Source: Lasioglossum baleicum (lineage: Eukaryota; Arthropoda; Insecta; Hymenoptera; Halictidae). Taken from it: a stretch of DNA of 64,000 nucleotides. A model generated the notes under the pieces. It ran no database searches, was not told the DNA's origin, and saw only the letters and a list, made by a program, of their open reading frames with translations. The DNA lies in contig NW_027469113.1 of the NCBI RefSeq assembly GCF_051020765.1, positions 124,001-188,000 on the forward strand, given 5' to 3'. Position numbers and translations under genes: made by a program. Shown piece after piece: positions 29,679-40,959 of this stretch (position 1 is the first letter of the stretch; each line of letters opens with the position of its first letter).

Positions 29679-31647
29679 TGTTACGTCGTCCGATGTACGA
29701 CGTTGGCCTTGTACACACACTATGTATACAAGGTCTGATCTGCATAAGATCCACACACCGTCCCCTAGACATAAGAGCATAGTATTAAGAACTCATTATT
29801 CTATTGTTCTAATCCCTATCTCCGTCTCTATCCATCACCATAACTTCACCCTGATCAACACCTTACCTCAGTTTCAACCCATCACCACGACACATAATGC
29901 AATAAAGTATTGCATCACTCTGGAAGCATCTAGAAGCTTCTAGAAACATCGAGAAGTCCAAAGACTGCTGCATCAGCAGTCCCACGCTCGTAGAGGGCAA
30001 TAGGACAGCCACGAGACTGCAGCGTCAGCAGAAATGCACGTGCAGTCCCCGGGAGCGAAGACGCTGCTGCGTCAGCGGTTCTCCCACTCCGACGACTGAA
30101 GAACAAAGAGACTGCAGCGTCAGCTATCCCCACTCCGACCGAAGGAGGCAAGGCAGAGCAGACGCTTGCATCAGTCCGCCTTCAGCCAGCGACTCGAACG
30201 GTCCGCTCCAAGCGAGCGACTCGCACGGACATGCCAGTCCGGCTTCTTCCGACTTCAAGAGCAGACGTGTTCAGTCTAGCTCCGCGAAAGTGAAGTGTGT
30301 CGATCCTTCACTCCTAATTCCAATTCCAATTCCAACTCTAACTCAACTCAACTCAAGTCCTAATTCTCATACATTAATCCTATAACATATTACAATATCC
30401 ATTATTCATTAATCCAATTACTACTCCTATTATAATATTACTTACATATTGTATACCAGTGTACTTACCAGTTCTTATTTAATATATCGTTGTTATACCA
30501 GTGCTTCGATCTTGTTATTCTTGTGTTAGTTCAACACCATCTTCCAATTCAGTTCTTGCATCGAATATATTAAACTCGTGACATATCCGGACTTGGTCTA
30601 AAGTGCGCAGTGGAAACGCTGAGCCGCCAATAAGGAATTTGAAGCGAGTCATAGAGAAGTTCTCGTGCCACGTCTAGAATTGGTCTAAAGAGCGCAGTGG
30701 AAACGCTGAGCCGCCACTATAGACGTGAAGCGAGTTAACTACCAAAAAGGTTAATAACAAGTGGAAGTTCATTTTCATTATATTATTATTAATATTCCAT
30801 CATTACTATTCCTTACCCATGCGACGCCCACGTCGAGCGGGACGCAAGTATCAACTTGCTAAATTGAGACGCGCGTTAAGAAATAAAGCGGTGCTCGAAC
30901 AAATCATCGCCACTACCGAGTGGACAGAACTTCTGGGAACCACCGAGCACATTCCGTGTGACGCGTCCGATTACGTTTCTGTATACGGTTGCCCTTGCAA
31001 CCCTCCTAAAGAGGTCAACCACGCGGACCTCTCGCGAGCTCCGACGCCAGTTCTACATCCGGTTGATTGTCCAGAGGTGATCGACATAGCCGACGACGAC
31101 GACAGCCGAGACACGATCATCGTTCCCAGGGTCCGTTGCCGAATCATCCGTGACGTTCCTCTGCCAGCTCATCAACGTGTCGTCTTGCGGCCAGCATCCA
31201 AGGCCACTAACGTCGTCCCGAACCGAGCAGCAGCAGCTCTGCCGGATCTTCCCCACCTCGAGGACATCTGTATAGAAGATCCGATGTACGACACCTACTG
31301 TCAGTACCGCCAGTTCCTGCTGCAACAATATTATTAGGCGTTAATACAACATTGCGGTGAGTCGTATAATATCTTGTATAATTGTTGAATCCTGTAAACT
31401 CACCGTTCTCGTTGCACCCTCTCGCGCGCGATTCTTGTCGGGACACTTCTTGTAACCGCGTCGGACGTTCTTTTCTTGACTGCATCCATAGCAATATCGG
31501 TTGTCCTAGTGCATATGACAGCCCGCGGCTGTCTCGGCACGAAAGACCACTCCTCATTTTAACCATAATATCTCAACCGTCCGTCTGTCACTGTTCTCTT
31601 TTCTCTCTCCTGGTACCTGTAACAAAAACACAGTGACGGACGTGACA
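29679..31647 (+). repeat. A3 3' LTR (1969 bp)
   Basis: TGTTACGTCG to GACGTGACA. HSE array at 29922-29956. Slightly more diverged than the A2/A6 LTRs. Confidence 0.95.
30819..31337 (+). CDS. LTR-encoded 172-aa accessory protein, A3
   Basis: Intact, with conservative differences from A1 (for example D to E near residue 27 and T to A near residue 141). It is retained although the element has lost RT and env. Confidence 0.62.
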   Translation: MRRPRRAGRKYQLAKLRRALRNKAVLEQIIATTEWTELLGTTEHIPCDASDYVSVYGCPCNPPKEVNHADLSRAPTPVLHPVDCPEVIDIADDDDSRDTIIVPRVRCRIIRDVPLPAHQRVVLRPASKATNVVPNRAAAALPDLPHLEDICIEDPMYDTYCQYRQFLLQQYY

Positions 31648-31837
31648 TAGGATTTTGACAGATTTTGGATTTTAGGTTATGTTGATGGATTTCAATCAGA
31701 TGTACGTGGTGTTAAGGATTCATTGTTATGAAGGATTTTTAGGAGTTTTGGAATCTTTAAAGGGGAACGCTCGCTCTTATGTATCTAATTTTACATGTAG
31801 TCTTAAAGCTAACGTCGGAGGTGCGACCGACGTCACA
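31648..31837 (-). repeat. C3: fragment of a family C LTR
   Basis: Reverse complement of the first 190 bases of the C LTR, ending GACGTCACA at the boundary with A5. A3 cut it. The rest of C3 must lie left of the window. C3 was itself inserted in the A5 LTR. Confidence 0.88.
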
Positions 31838-32509
31838 ATTAATAAGATAATGAAAATGAACTTCCATTTGTTGTTAACCTTTTAGGTAGTTAACTCGCTT
31901 CACGTCTATAGTGGCGGCTCAGCGTTTCCACTGCGCTCTTTAGACCAATTCTAGACGTGGCACGAGAACTTCTCTATGACTCGCTTCAAATTCCTTATTG
32001 GCGGCTCAGCGTTTCACTGCGCACTTTAGACCAAGTCCGGATATGTCACGAGTTTAATATATTCGATGCAAGAACTGAATTGGAAGATGGTGTTGAACTA
32101 ACACAATAATAACAAGATCGAAGCACTGGTATAACAACGATATATTAAATAAGAACTGGTAAGTACACTGGTATACAATATGTGAGTAGTATTATAATAA
32201 GAGTAGTAATTGGATTAATGAATAATGGATATTGTATTATGTTATAGGAATAACGTATGAGGATTAGGACTTGAGTTGAGTTGAGTTAGAGTTGGAATTG
32301 GAATTGGAATTAGGAGTGAAGGATCGACACACTTCACTTTCGCGGAGCTAGACTGAACACGTCTGCTCTTGAAGTCGGAAGACGCCGGACTGGCACGTCC
32401 GTGCGAGTCGCTCGCTTGGAGCGGACCGTTCGAGTCGCTGTCTGGAGGCGGACAGTTCGAGTCGCGAGATGGAGGCGGACTGATGCAAGCGTCCGCTCTG
32501 CCTTGCCTC

Positions 32510-33827
32510 TGTTACGTCCCGGGACGTCGGACGGTTAAAAATATATAAATTCACCGACCGCGACACGGATAGAAACGTACACGAAATTATTCCAGCTTTG
32601 AAACCACGCGGCGAGTACTTCCACGTCTGAATCGGGAACCGCGAAGCTACAGTCTTGACAATTTCACGCGTATACAATATAATCGGACTCACCGAGAAGA
32701 ACGCCGTTAATACTATGAAGAATTGTCTGCGGAGGAGCTTCCTCGATGTCGTGATGAGAAGGAAGCGACGGACCGCATACGTAGACGCTCGCTCAAGCGT
32801 ACGATGCGTTTCAGCTTTTCCTTGCAGCATACGATAACGCCCGCTACAGCGTACGATGAGGTTCAGCTTCTCCTTGCTGCATATGAAGACGCTCGCTAAA
32901 GCGTACGATGAATCCACGTAGTGAACGATGCGTCCGTTCAATTGTTGCGAGCGATGGAATCGTTCGATTGTAGAATAAGCAGTGAGAACTGCTGGTTTGC
33001 GTTATAAGTAGCAATGATAATTGCTGATTTAATCGTTGCGAGCGGCGTAGCGGCTCGTTCGATGCGAACGTTGCGTTCGTTGATGAAGTAATGAAAATTA
33101 CTGTTTGAATGCGTTGCGAGCGGCGAAGCTGCTCGTTCGATGCGAAGAATGGAGATTGTTCTACTCGTAGAACTTTCGAAGATTCGAAAATGGAACTCGA
33201 AGTTGAAATAAAATATAATAAACGGTGAACTGGGATCCCGTGAATAAATGTGACTCTAGGCTTAAGATTCAGGAAATAAAATATATTTGAAGCAAACTGT
33301 AGAGTACAACTCTATGAGATACAACGTCGGAATATTTCTAAGTACTAGAACCGGAGAAAATCGGAGAGAGGAGACAGGCTCGGAAGGAGGCCTGTGCTCG
33401 CTCGTAGTCGAGAAGCGAATCTCCCCGACTGCTCAGCACGCTCGCTGCGTTCGACTGGCCGCCGGTGGAGTGGGGGAAGCGACGCAGTGGGGCGCGCCGC
33501 TGTACAGTGGTGGGGCGCGCTAGCGCGTGAAGCGTACTGGCGAGCGTCTCAGGCGCTCGCGCGTTCATCGTAACAGAAACATAAAATCTTTAATATGTTA
33601 TTAAAAATACTAAATATGCAATATAAAATACAGAACTTTGGTCAACTGCTCGGTAAGTATTCCAGGTATAAGGTAAGTATAAAAAGGTAAGTAAAATTAT
33701 ATATGTAAGGATCTTAAGACTAGGTGTTCGTGTTACATAATCTGTGTACTTATAACTATTAATATAACCTAGTATCTTGACTATAATACAGACGCTGAAA
33801 GGCGTCAACACGTCAGCGGACGTGACA
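32510..33827 (-). repeat. B2 3' LTR (1318 bp)
   Basis: Same boundaries and hairpin array as the B1 LTR. Confidence 0.95.
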
Positions 33828-33841
33828 TCTCCCTTCCCGGG
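33828..33841 (-). promoter_or_regulatory. B2 polypurine tract
   Basis: The minus strand reads CCCGGGAAGGGAGA directly before the 3' LTR. Confidence 0.75.
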
Positions 33842-33963
33842 GGAAAAATAATTTTCGACGGCAGTTGAAAATTATTTTTCGCATCATACATCACACTTGC
33901 ATACTTCATACAACATTCCAAGTTCGATATTGCACTTTTCGCATGTATAACATTTTTCGTGCA

Positions 33964-36900
33964 CTAGTCGTCCACCGAGAACTTTTCGAAACGAACAAAT
34001 CGTTTTTCGACACTCTCACTTGCACTGGAAGTTTTCTTGTTGGGATCGCTTACGATCGTCAAGTCTTCTTCTGAGTTGGTGATGCATTCTCGTCTGGTTG
34101 TCGGCAGCTCGTTTCCTTCGTCTTTCTTCTTTAAGAAGAGGCAGAAGTGCGTCAGGGCGCTCCATGATGCTGCGAGAAGATGGATTCCGCAACCGTATGC
34201 GCTGTGCAATGCCACACCGTTCAGAATGGTGTTAATACACAGCTTGATGATTCTGAGCCCTGTGTAAACTCCGATGACGCCAGCCATGACCGATCCGAAT
34301 TCGACGAACCCGTGCCATAGTTTTTCGCCGGCGTTCTCTGCTATTTTCGTCAGCGTCTTTTCGTCCATTAGGCCGAATAATTGGACGGATTCCCCTGCGT
34401 AGGCTCGTCCTGATGCTCCCTGTGCGATCGAATTCATTACTGCAGATTTTTCCACAGGGAACATTATGTGATCGCTCAGTCGCTGAATTTCCTCCTGCGA
34501 ATAAATTCCTCCATTCGCAAGGTTCGCAGGGTTGGTGTACTGCCAAGCTGATTCCGTTAGTGGTTGCAGCGGTGTTGGCGGCACTGTTTCCACGGGACGT
34601 GGCGTCATTTTGTACCACGTTCCGTGAATCCTGAATGTGGGCGCGACCAGTTCGTTACAGTCTCTTTTTGTTCCCACTTTCGTGAGAATTCTATGGCGAG
34701 GAGTGATGAACAGTGACTGATTTCTCAGAAGAACGGGGAGCTCGTCATAACAATCAACCATCTTCCTGAGAGTAACTTGGACTGGTATGCACTTTATGAT
34801 GTGGATCACTTCGCCAGACTGAACAGCCATGTAGCCTGGTTCCTTGACGATCGTCATCGCTACTTCTGCAGGTGAAATATTTATTAATGCGATCGCGTTG
34901 CGAAGGACTTGCTTTTCCAGCTTACACTTCTGGCGCATTACGTCCCTGTACATGTCTGTTAATTGGCTTCTAATATGCTTCTCAACATAGACGAATTTTG
35001 TGTTAATGTAGGCAAACATATCTATATTGTTCAAGCGGGTCCTTTTCTCCGTCTTGAATTTGCCTTCTTTCGTTGTTTCAATGATGAGGAGCTTGGGGTG
35101 TTCGGTTTTGCTCAGCGTGTAGCCACAAACGCTGGTACGGCCCGTGCTAGTGAGGGCGAATGCGGTGTCACCCGACGTCACCGTGTAAATTGGTGTAGAT
35201 CCGTTTTTAGTCGTCGTCTTCACGCTTTTCCCCTCGTACAGGATTTCAAACTCGTTGAATTTACACTGGGAAGTCGGAATAGACGTCCAATACGAGTGGC
35301 CATCCTCTGAGTCCATGCAATATTCTCTACTGAGCTTGCAGCGCTGGCCTGAAGGTAAGAATATTTCATTTTTTGCAAGTTTGACTGTTGCTAGTCTTTC
35401 CTTCAATGTGATTTTCACGACCGCTTGGACAATGGCGTTATCCCAAGTGCCGAATGGGTCGCTGTACGTGGTTCCTCCACAGGTGCCATCTTGTTGGATT
35501 GAGCCGGCCAAGGTAACGCTTCTGGACGTCGTTGAGTTTACGAGAATACCTGTGATCTGCGTTGACAAGGGCAAGAACAGCGTACCGGACTCATGCATTG
35601 TACGGCAGATTTCTCTGGGCGCGTTCAAGATGTATTGCTGTCTACCATTACTTACGACCGACGTATGAGAATGCATGCCGCAGTGATAAATTGTTCGATC
35701 AATTTCTATCTTGCACTGTTGTACCATCGTGTCGTCGTACTCCACCATTTGTAAGAGCTGGATTTGAACATCTTGATTCGTAGGGCGATCATTGGTATAG
35801 TCGCATTTCGGCTTATCGACGGTAGAAAACGACGTAATGTTTAAAGTGCTACCGCCACAATCGTAACCGACCAATGCTGACGAGGTGTGCAGCAGCGCGA
35901 CGATAAGTAGATTCGCGATCTTCATTGTACCGGTGGTGGATAAAGACTGAAGCTGCTGGAGCTTGTGTGAATCCTTCTCGACCGCGTTATCGGCCAGGTT
36001 TCGCATGCGGGAGAGGGGGAATACATTTAATCTCGCCTCGGACAATTTTCGTTCCCGACTTATCGAATTGCGGCTCGCTATATCCTGTCTTATCGCTTGA
36101 GATAAGTACGCTTGAGACTCGCGTGTCTCCGCCGCAATATCGCTTCTTAATTCTATCGGTCGAAGAATAATTACTTTGAATTTCGCTCGCGGCCTAACTC
36201 GCTTGAAACACGAAATTGCAACTGTATCGATTATTTCGTTCGCTCGGTCGTCGAGAAGGCGAGGGGCTCCGATACCTTTATACCTGAGCGGTCTGAAAAG
36301 GGGAAGATTTATGACGCGGCGAGGGTCGATGCTTGCTATGCCCGCGATTTCTTCGTGAAAATCGGTAGAGGGACGCGATTCCCTCAGGAACTTCCTGAAA
36401 TCCTCGTCTCGACTGCTAGCCCGTGATTTGAGTGAACGTATACTTTCCTTCGCAATGAAATTTATTTGCTGGGGCCTCCTGTTGGACCTCGGTCCTGGAC
36501 TCATAGGAGAGAAATCTATATCTTCGTCACGGCAATCGATGCTACGTACATTCGTGATTTCGTCGCAACGGAGATCTAAAGACCCTGAATCCGTTTGAAT
36601 TTCGCGAGAATCTGTCCCTTGATGAGGCATTCGTATATCTGGATTACAGGGACCTCTCGGTGGATTCGAAACACGGGGAGAGCTCGCTCTCTTGTGGCTC
36701 GTGTGAGGATCGAAATGTACGCGAGCGTCAGAATTTATATTACTCGTGGGAAAAGGGCCCTCTCTTCTCGATTCTCGATCGACGTTGCTCGCGGCGATTT
36801 TGTGTTCGGTATACATGCTGGCGACGGGAATCTCCATTCTCGGCGCGTGCATTTCTCTACGCCAATTCTCGCTTCTAGAATCAATGAGAGACTCTGGCTT

Positions 36901-37422
36901 GCAGGTCGAAGATTGGAATTCTAACTGTTCGCTTCCGCGTGGAATGAATGGAAATTCTTTCCCTTGCCACTTGACGCTCATGTTTTTATATGAGATCAGC
37001 GCTCCTCTCGTTAGGAAGGCTGATCCAAGGACGCCGTCGGAAGGAACACCGAAATCGTCTGGGACGATTTGAAATTCGACGGGCGTATTGGCGATTGTTA
37101 ATTGCGTGGAACCTAGCGTCGGAACAATTTCGTCGGTTATTCCGGTAATGAAAATTTTATTCTGTCGGTCTACGATAGCGTTCGATTTCAAAAGCGATTC
37201 TTTTATCAGATTCGGTTCGGCGCCTGTGTCGACCATAACCGTGGTGGTCCGCGTTAATTCCGGCATTGAGATAGTCACATGCGGAATGGCAGAGTTTGGA
37301 TCGAGCGTAATTTTCGTTACTCGTTGTTTTCCGCGGTGCTCTTCGTGTTCGAAATCGTTCGTACGAATTTCTGATTCTGTTCCTCCCGTCGATAATTCGC
37401 GGCGGACGGGAGGGATGTCCCG
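33964..37422 (-). CDS. env: Protease-Envelope polyprotein, B2 (no RT/IN)
   Basis: Open from the frameshift site at 37422 to the stop at 33964. Protease has VMVDTGAEPNLI; the family C/A pre-RT domain and NHPD repeats are absent. A charged, S/R-rich spacer of about 330 residues replaces them. Env begins at Met 35925 with a signal peptide MKIANLLIVALLHTSSA, then GYDCGGSTLN, a cysteine-rich ectodomain (CGMHSH, TTYSDPFGTW), hydrophobic segments near the C-terminus and a short tail. Env alone is 653 aa. It is homologous to A Env throughout but clearly diverged, so the two families have been separate for some time. Chuvirus-type affinity is recalled, not searched. Confidence 0.9.
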   Translation of the reverse strand, partial: RDIPPVRRELSTGGTESEIRTNDFEHEEHRGKQRVTKITLDPNSAIPHVTISMPELTRTTTVMVDTGAEPNLIKESLLKSNAIVDRQNKIFITGITDEIVPTLGSTQLTIANTPVEFQIVPDDFGVPSDGVLGSAFLTRGALISYKNMSVKWQGKEFPFIPRGSEQLEFQSSTCKPESLIDSRSENWRREMHAPRMEIPVASMYTEHKIAASNVDRESRREGPFPTSNINSDARVHFDPHTSHKRASSPRVSNPPRGPCNPDIRMPHQGTDSREIQTDSGSLDLRCDEITNVRSIDCRDEDIDFSPMSPGPRSNRRPQQINFIAKESIRSLKSRASSRDEDFRKFLRESRPSTDFHEEIAGIASIDPRRVINLPLFRPLRYKGIGAPRLLDDRANEIIDTVAISCFKRVRPRAKFKVIILRPIELRSDIAAETRESQAYLSQAIRQDIASRNSISRERKLSEARLNVFPLSRMRNLADNAVEKDSHKLQQLQSLSTTGTMKIANLLIVALLHTSSALVGYDCGGSTLNITSFSTVDKPKCDYTNDRPTNQDVQIQLLQMVEYDDTMVQQCKIEIDRTIYHCGMHSHTSVVSNGRQQYILNAPREICRTMHESGTLFLPLSTQITGILVNSTTSRSVTLAGSIQQDGTCGGTTYSDPFGTWDNAIVQAVVKITLKERLATVKLAKNEIFLPSGQRCKLSREYCMDSEDGHSYWTSIPTSQCKFNEFEILYEGKSVKTTTKNGSTPIYTVTSGDTAFALTSTGRTSVCGYTLSKTEHPKLLIIETTKEGKFKTEKRTRLNNIDMFAYINTKFVYVEKHIRSQLTDMYRDVMRQKCKLEKQVLRNAIALINISPAEVAMTIVKEPGYMAVQSGEVIHIIKCIPVQVTLRKMVDCYDELPVLLRNQSLFITPRHRILTKVGTKRDCNELVAPTFRIHGTWYKMTPRPVETVPPTPLQPLTESAWQYTNPANLANGGIYSQEEIQRLSDHIMFPVEKSAVMNSIAQGASGRAYAGESVQLFGLMDEKTLTKIAENAGEKLWHGFVEFGSVMAGVIGVYTGLRIIKLCINTILNGVALHSAYGCGIHLLAASWSALTHFCLFLKKKDEGNELPTTRRECITNSEEDLTIVSDPNKKTSSASESVEKRFVRFEKFSVDD

Positions 37423-39134
37423 TTTCCCGACTGGCTACGATTATTGGCTTCGCGTTTTCGGCACTCGTGGATATCGTGCCCTGGGATTCTACAATAATTG
37501 CAAAATTTGCGTACTGGACGAGAGTCATCGCTATTTTGTACGCGACGCTGAGGCGGAACATAACTATCGTTTCTACCGCGGTACGAATCGTTTCTACTTC
37601 TAGATTCGAAATTTCCATCTCCGTTATAAGAGTTTGAATGAGAACCCTGGTCGTTTCGAGGCCGAGGTCGTAAATCATCACCCGCCGGGCGGTTTGTATA
37701 CAAGTCCGCGCGGGCTACGCGTGTTGTCCCTGCGTTACGGTTAGGGGAAGCGCTCGTCGACCGATTCGACCCTCGCAGGTATGCGTCACCGTAACGGTCC
37801 GGCGACGCTTGTGTAAACATCCTCGACCGTTCTCGATAAGGAGACTCTTCGCGCCGATAGTCTTGTCTTGAGTTACTTGAATAATCGTTTCGTCGATACG
37901 GCGACGGAGAACGATTAAAATTATCGCGTTGATACGGCGACGGAGAACGATTGAAATTATCGCGTTGGTACGGCGAGTCTGAGCGATAATTCTTTTCTCG
38001 GTGATACGGAGACGAATTTCTTTCGGAACGATAATTTTCATAAGAATCTAAAAATCGTACTTGTTTATCCGCGCGTTCATAGCGTACGCGGTCGAGCTCG
38101 AGATATTTGTAGCTAACAATAGCTTCGTCAAAAACTGTGCGCAACGTTTCGTTTCTGAAAGAACGGACTTCTGAGCGGAGTCGCGGGATTAAACCACGAA
38201 TGAAACTATCGCGTGTTAACTTGTCGATTTCAGTCTTGTTCGGCGAAGAGCGGTAACAGTCTAGAATTGCTGAACGAAGATCTTTCACACGACTGATAAA
38301 TTGTAAAATATGTTCATTCGCGTACATATAAACGCTGGTTAATTCTCCTTTATAATACTCTACCGTATGATGCGGCCCGAATACATCTTTTAAACGGTTA
38401 GAAATATCTGCGACATATTCTATTAATTCATCTTCTACGGCGGTGTATGCGCGTCCTCGTAGCTTACTAATAATTAGTTTTGCAAACGTTTTCTCTGCGT
38501 GTCGAGGGATCAAGTCACGCGCGCGTTGACAAGCTCTGGTAAATTGCAGAACTGGGATATTTGTCCCGTCGAACGTTGGAATTGAGTCTATCGCGGCGCG
38601 CATTACTAACCGCGAATCTTCTCTTTCAAGCGCGTGATTTTCGGGCGGCGGCATCCCGTTACGATTATAATCGCTCTCGCCTCGAAAAGCGTTCATACGC
38701 GGCATTTCATCTCTTCGCGTAGTGAGCGGATAATTATTCAATGGATATGACTGCGATTCTAATTCTCGTCGCGGCGTAACGTTATCGCGTGTTTCTATAT
38801 TCTCTAGCTCATCGTCGACAAGAACCTCGGTTTCTGTCTGTACACTACTAGTTCCTTGCTTTAATTTATCAACGAGTTCTTTATCGCGTGTTAACTGCGA
38901 TCGTAGCTCGTCTAATTCCGCACGCTCTTTATTGATCGCGGCGGTAATTTCGGCTCTATCTTTATCTAGCAACTCGCGGCTCTGTCTCACGGATTCACTT
39001 TCGTTTCTGATTCGAATCTCTTTCAACCGCAGTGACTCCTTGTACGCGTTCAACTCGCTTTCGGTAATTTTCGCGTTTTTCACTTCACCACCTTTCTGCT
39101 TCGTACGCGTATTGTCTGAGGGACCGTCTGCCAT
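37317..39134 (-). CDS. gag: Gag polyprotein, B2 (605 aa)
   Basis: ATG shortly after the PBS. Residues about 25-95 form a charged coiled coil. The capsid core shares spaced blocks with A Gag (for example NEHILQFISRVKDLRSA). A long R/S/Y-rich segment has short repeats of RSPSPYQRDNFN. The CCHC knuckle CNYCRIPGHDIHEC starts near residue 545. It is longer than A or C Gag mainly because of the repeat-rich basic segment. The slippery GGGAAAC follows the knuckle. Confidence 0.95.
   Translation of the reverse strand: MADGPSDNTRTKQKGGEVKNAKITESELNAYKESLRLKEIRIRNESESVRQSRELLDKDRAEITAAINKERAELDELRSQLTRDKELVDKLKQGTSSVQTETEVLVDDELENIETRDNVTPRRELESQSYPLNNYPLTTRRDEMPRMNAFRGESDYNRNGMPPPENHALEREDSRLVMRAAIDSIPTFDGTNIPVLQFTRACQRARDLIPRHAEKTFAKLIISKLRGRAYTAVEDELIEYVADISNRLKDVFGPHHTVEYYKGELTSVYMYANEHILQFISRVKDLRSAILDCYRSSPNKTEIDKLTRDSFIRGLIPRLRSEVRSFRNETLRTVFDEAIVSYKYLELDRVRYERADKQVRFLDSYENYRSERNSSPYHREKNYRSDSPYQRDNFNRSPSPYQRDNFNRSPSPYRRNDYSSNSRQDYRREESPYRERSRMFTQASPDRYGDAYLRGSNRSTSASPNRNAGTTRVARADLYTNRPAGDDLRPRPRNDQGSHSNSYNGDGNFESRSRNDSYRGRNDSYVPPQRRVQNSDDSRPVRKFCNYCRIPGHDIHECRKREANNRSQSGNGTSLPSAANYRREEQNQKFVRTISNTKSTAENNE
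37382..37428 (-). promoter_or_regulatory. -1 frameshift signal, B2
   Basis: GGGAAAC at 37428-37422 in the gag frame, 8-nt spacer, then a perfect 9-bp stem CCTCCCGTC / GACGGGAGG (37413-37405 with 37390-37382). The stem sequence differs from family A on both arms yet pairs fully. Confidence 0.88.
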
Positions 39135-39149
39135 CGCGATCGCTGGACT

Positions 39150-39167
39150 ATCCCACCGCTGCCACCA
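39150..39167 (-). promoter_or_regulatory. B2 primer binding site, tRNA-Leu type
   Basis: The minus strand reads TGGTGGCAGCGGTGGGAT four bases after the 5' LTR. This matches the complement of the acceptor end and T-arm of tRNA-Leu (ATCCCACCGCTGCCACCA) over 18 bases. Confidence 0.82.
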
Positions 39168-39171
39168 AATT

Positions 39172-40489
39172 TGTTACGTCCCGGGACGTCGGACGGTTAA
39201 AAATATATAAATTCACCGACCGCGACACGGATAGAAACGTACACGAAATTATTCCAGCTTTGAAACCACGCGGCGAGTACTTCCACGTCTGAATCGGGAA
39301 CCGCGAAGCTACAGTCTTGACAATTTCACGCGTATACAATATAATCGGACTCACCGAGAAGAACGCCGTTAATACTATGAAGAATTGTCTGCGGAGGAGC
39401 TTCCTCGATGTCGTGATGAGAAGGAAGCGACGGACCGCATACGTAGACGCTCGCTCAAGCGTACGATGCGTTTCAGCTTTTCCTTGCAGCATACGATAAC
39501 GCCCGCTACAGCGTACGATGAGGTTCAGCTTCTCCTTGCTGCATATGAAGACGCTCGCTAAAGCGTACGATGAATCCACGTAGTGAACGATGCGTCCGTT
39601 CAATTGTTGCGAGCGATGGAATCGTTCGATTGTAGAATAAGCAGTGAGAACTGCTGGTTTGCGTTATAAGTAGCAATGATAATTGCTGATTTAATCGTTG
39701 CGAGCGGCGTAGCGGCTCGTTCGATGCGAACGTTGCGTTCGTTGATGAAGTAATGAAAATTACTGTTTGAATGCGTTGCGAGCGGCGAAGCTGCTCGTTC
39801 GATGCGAAGAATGGAGATTGTTCTACTCGTAGAACTTTCGAAGATTCGAAAATGGAACTCGAAGTTGAAATAAAATATAATAAACGGCGAACTGGGATCC
39901 CGTGAATAAATGTGACTCTAGGCTTAAGATTCAGGAAATAAAATATATTTGAAGCAAACTGTAGAGTACAACTCTATGAGATACAACGTCGGAATATTTC
40001 TAAGTACTAGAACCGGAGAAAATCGGAGAGAGGAGACAGGCTCGGAAGGAGGCCTGTGCTCGCTCGTAGTCGAGAAGCGAATCTCCCCGACTGCTCAGCA
40101 CGCTCGCTGCGTTCGACTGGCCGCCGGTGGAGTGGGGGAAGCGACGCAGTGGGGCGCGCCGCTGTACAGTGGTGGGGCGCGCTAGCGCGTGAAGCGTACT
40201 GGCGAGCGTCTCAGGCGCTCGCGCGTTCATCGTAACAGAAACATAAAATCTTTAATATGTTATTAAAAATACTAAATATGCAATATAAAATACAGAACTT
40301 TGGTCAACTGCTCGGTAAGTATTCCAGGTATAAGGTAAGTATAAAAAGGTAAGTAAAATTATATATGTAAGGATCTTAAGACTAGGTGTTCGTGTTACAT
40401 AATCTGTGTACTTATAACTATTAATATAACCTAGTATCTTGACTATAATACAGACGCTGAAAGGCGTCAACACGTCAGCGGACGTGACA
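39172..40489 (-). repeat. B2 5' LTR (1318 bp)
   Basis: Pairs with 32510-33827. A 151-codon open frame runs out of it across the PBS, but it is not conserved as a gene and is left out. Confidence 0.95.
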
Positions 40490-40959
40490 CCTCCTTCGTT
40501 CGGAGTGGGGATAGCTGACGCTGCAGTCTCTTTGTTCTTCAGTCGTCGGAGTGGGAGAACCGCTGACGCAGCAGCGTCTTCGCTCCCGGGGACTGCACGT
40601 GCATTTCTGCTGACGCTGCAGTCTCGTGGCTGTCCTATTGCCCTCTACGAGCGTGGGACTGCTGATGCAGCAGTCTTTGGACTTCTCGACGTTTCTAGAA
40701 GCTTCTAGATGCTTCCAGAGTGATGCAATACTTTATTGCATTATGTGTCGTGGTGATGGGTTGAAACTGAGGTAAGGTGTTGATCAAGGTGAAGTTATGG
40801 TGATGGGTAGAGACGGAGATAAGGATTAGAACAATAGAATAATGAAATCTTAATACTATGCTCTTATGTCTAGGGGACGGTGTATGGATCTTATGTAGAT
40901 CAGACCTTGTATACATGGTGTGTGTACAAGGCCAACGTCGTACATCGGACGACGTAACA

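Larger units (their letters stand above)
26484..31647 (+). mobile_element. A3: 3' part of a family A element lacking RT, most of IN, and env
   Basis: From mid-gag (the 5' part is beyond B1, outside the window) through a short PR ORF, PPT and 3' LTR. Right flank tagg (31648) is inside a C-family LTR, so A3 inserted into C3. The second ORF has the A2/A6-type linker but ends with the A1-type integrase tail, making it a third chassis form. Confidence 0.88.
32510..40489 (-). mobile_element. B2: full-length family B element (gag, PR-Env), no RT/IN
   Basis: Two 1318-bp LTRs that differ by about one base (t33226 against c39888). Duplication cctc at 32506-32509 and 40490-40493, within the A5 LTR. It uses a tRNA-Leu PBS. 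It has gag and a PR-Env ORF joined by the conserved frameshift signal; the whole 5.3-kb interior has no RT, RNase H or integrase. No polymerase-bearing B partner is in the window. Confidence 0.95.
31838..40959 (-). repeat. A5: family A LTR, split by B2 and truncated by C3
   Basis: Pieces 31838-32509 and 40490-40959 together form the first roughly 1.13 kb of an A LTR on the minus strand (after removing one copy of the duplicated cctc). The portion with the 172-aa ORF is beyond C3, outside the window. The right edge ends ACGTAACA at 40959 and abuts D gag. Whether A5 is a solo LTR or the 5' LTR of a whole element cannot be seen. HSE array at 40682-40716. Confidence 0.88.

Noticed and set aside
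32348..32941. 197-aa frame across the B2 3' LTR edge (and 151-aa and 154-aa versions at 39148-39603 and 26052-26516)
   Set aside because: The end differs at each insertion because the frame runs out of the LTR into whatever flanks it; only noncoding, hairpin-rich LTR sequence is shared.
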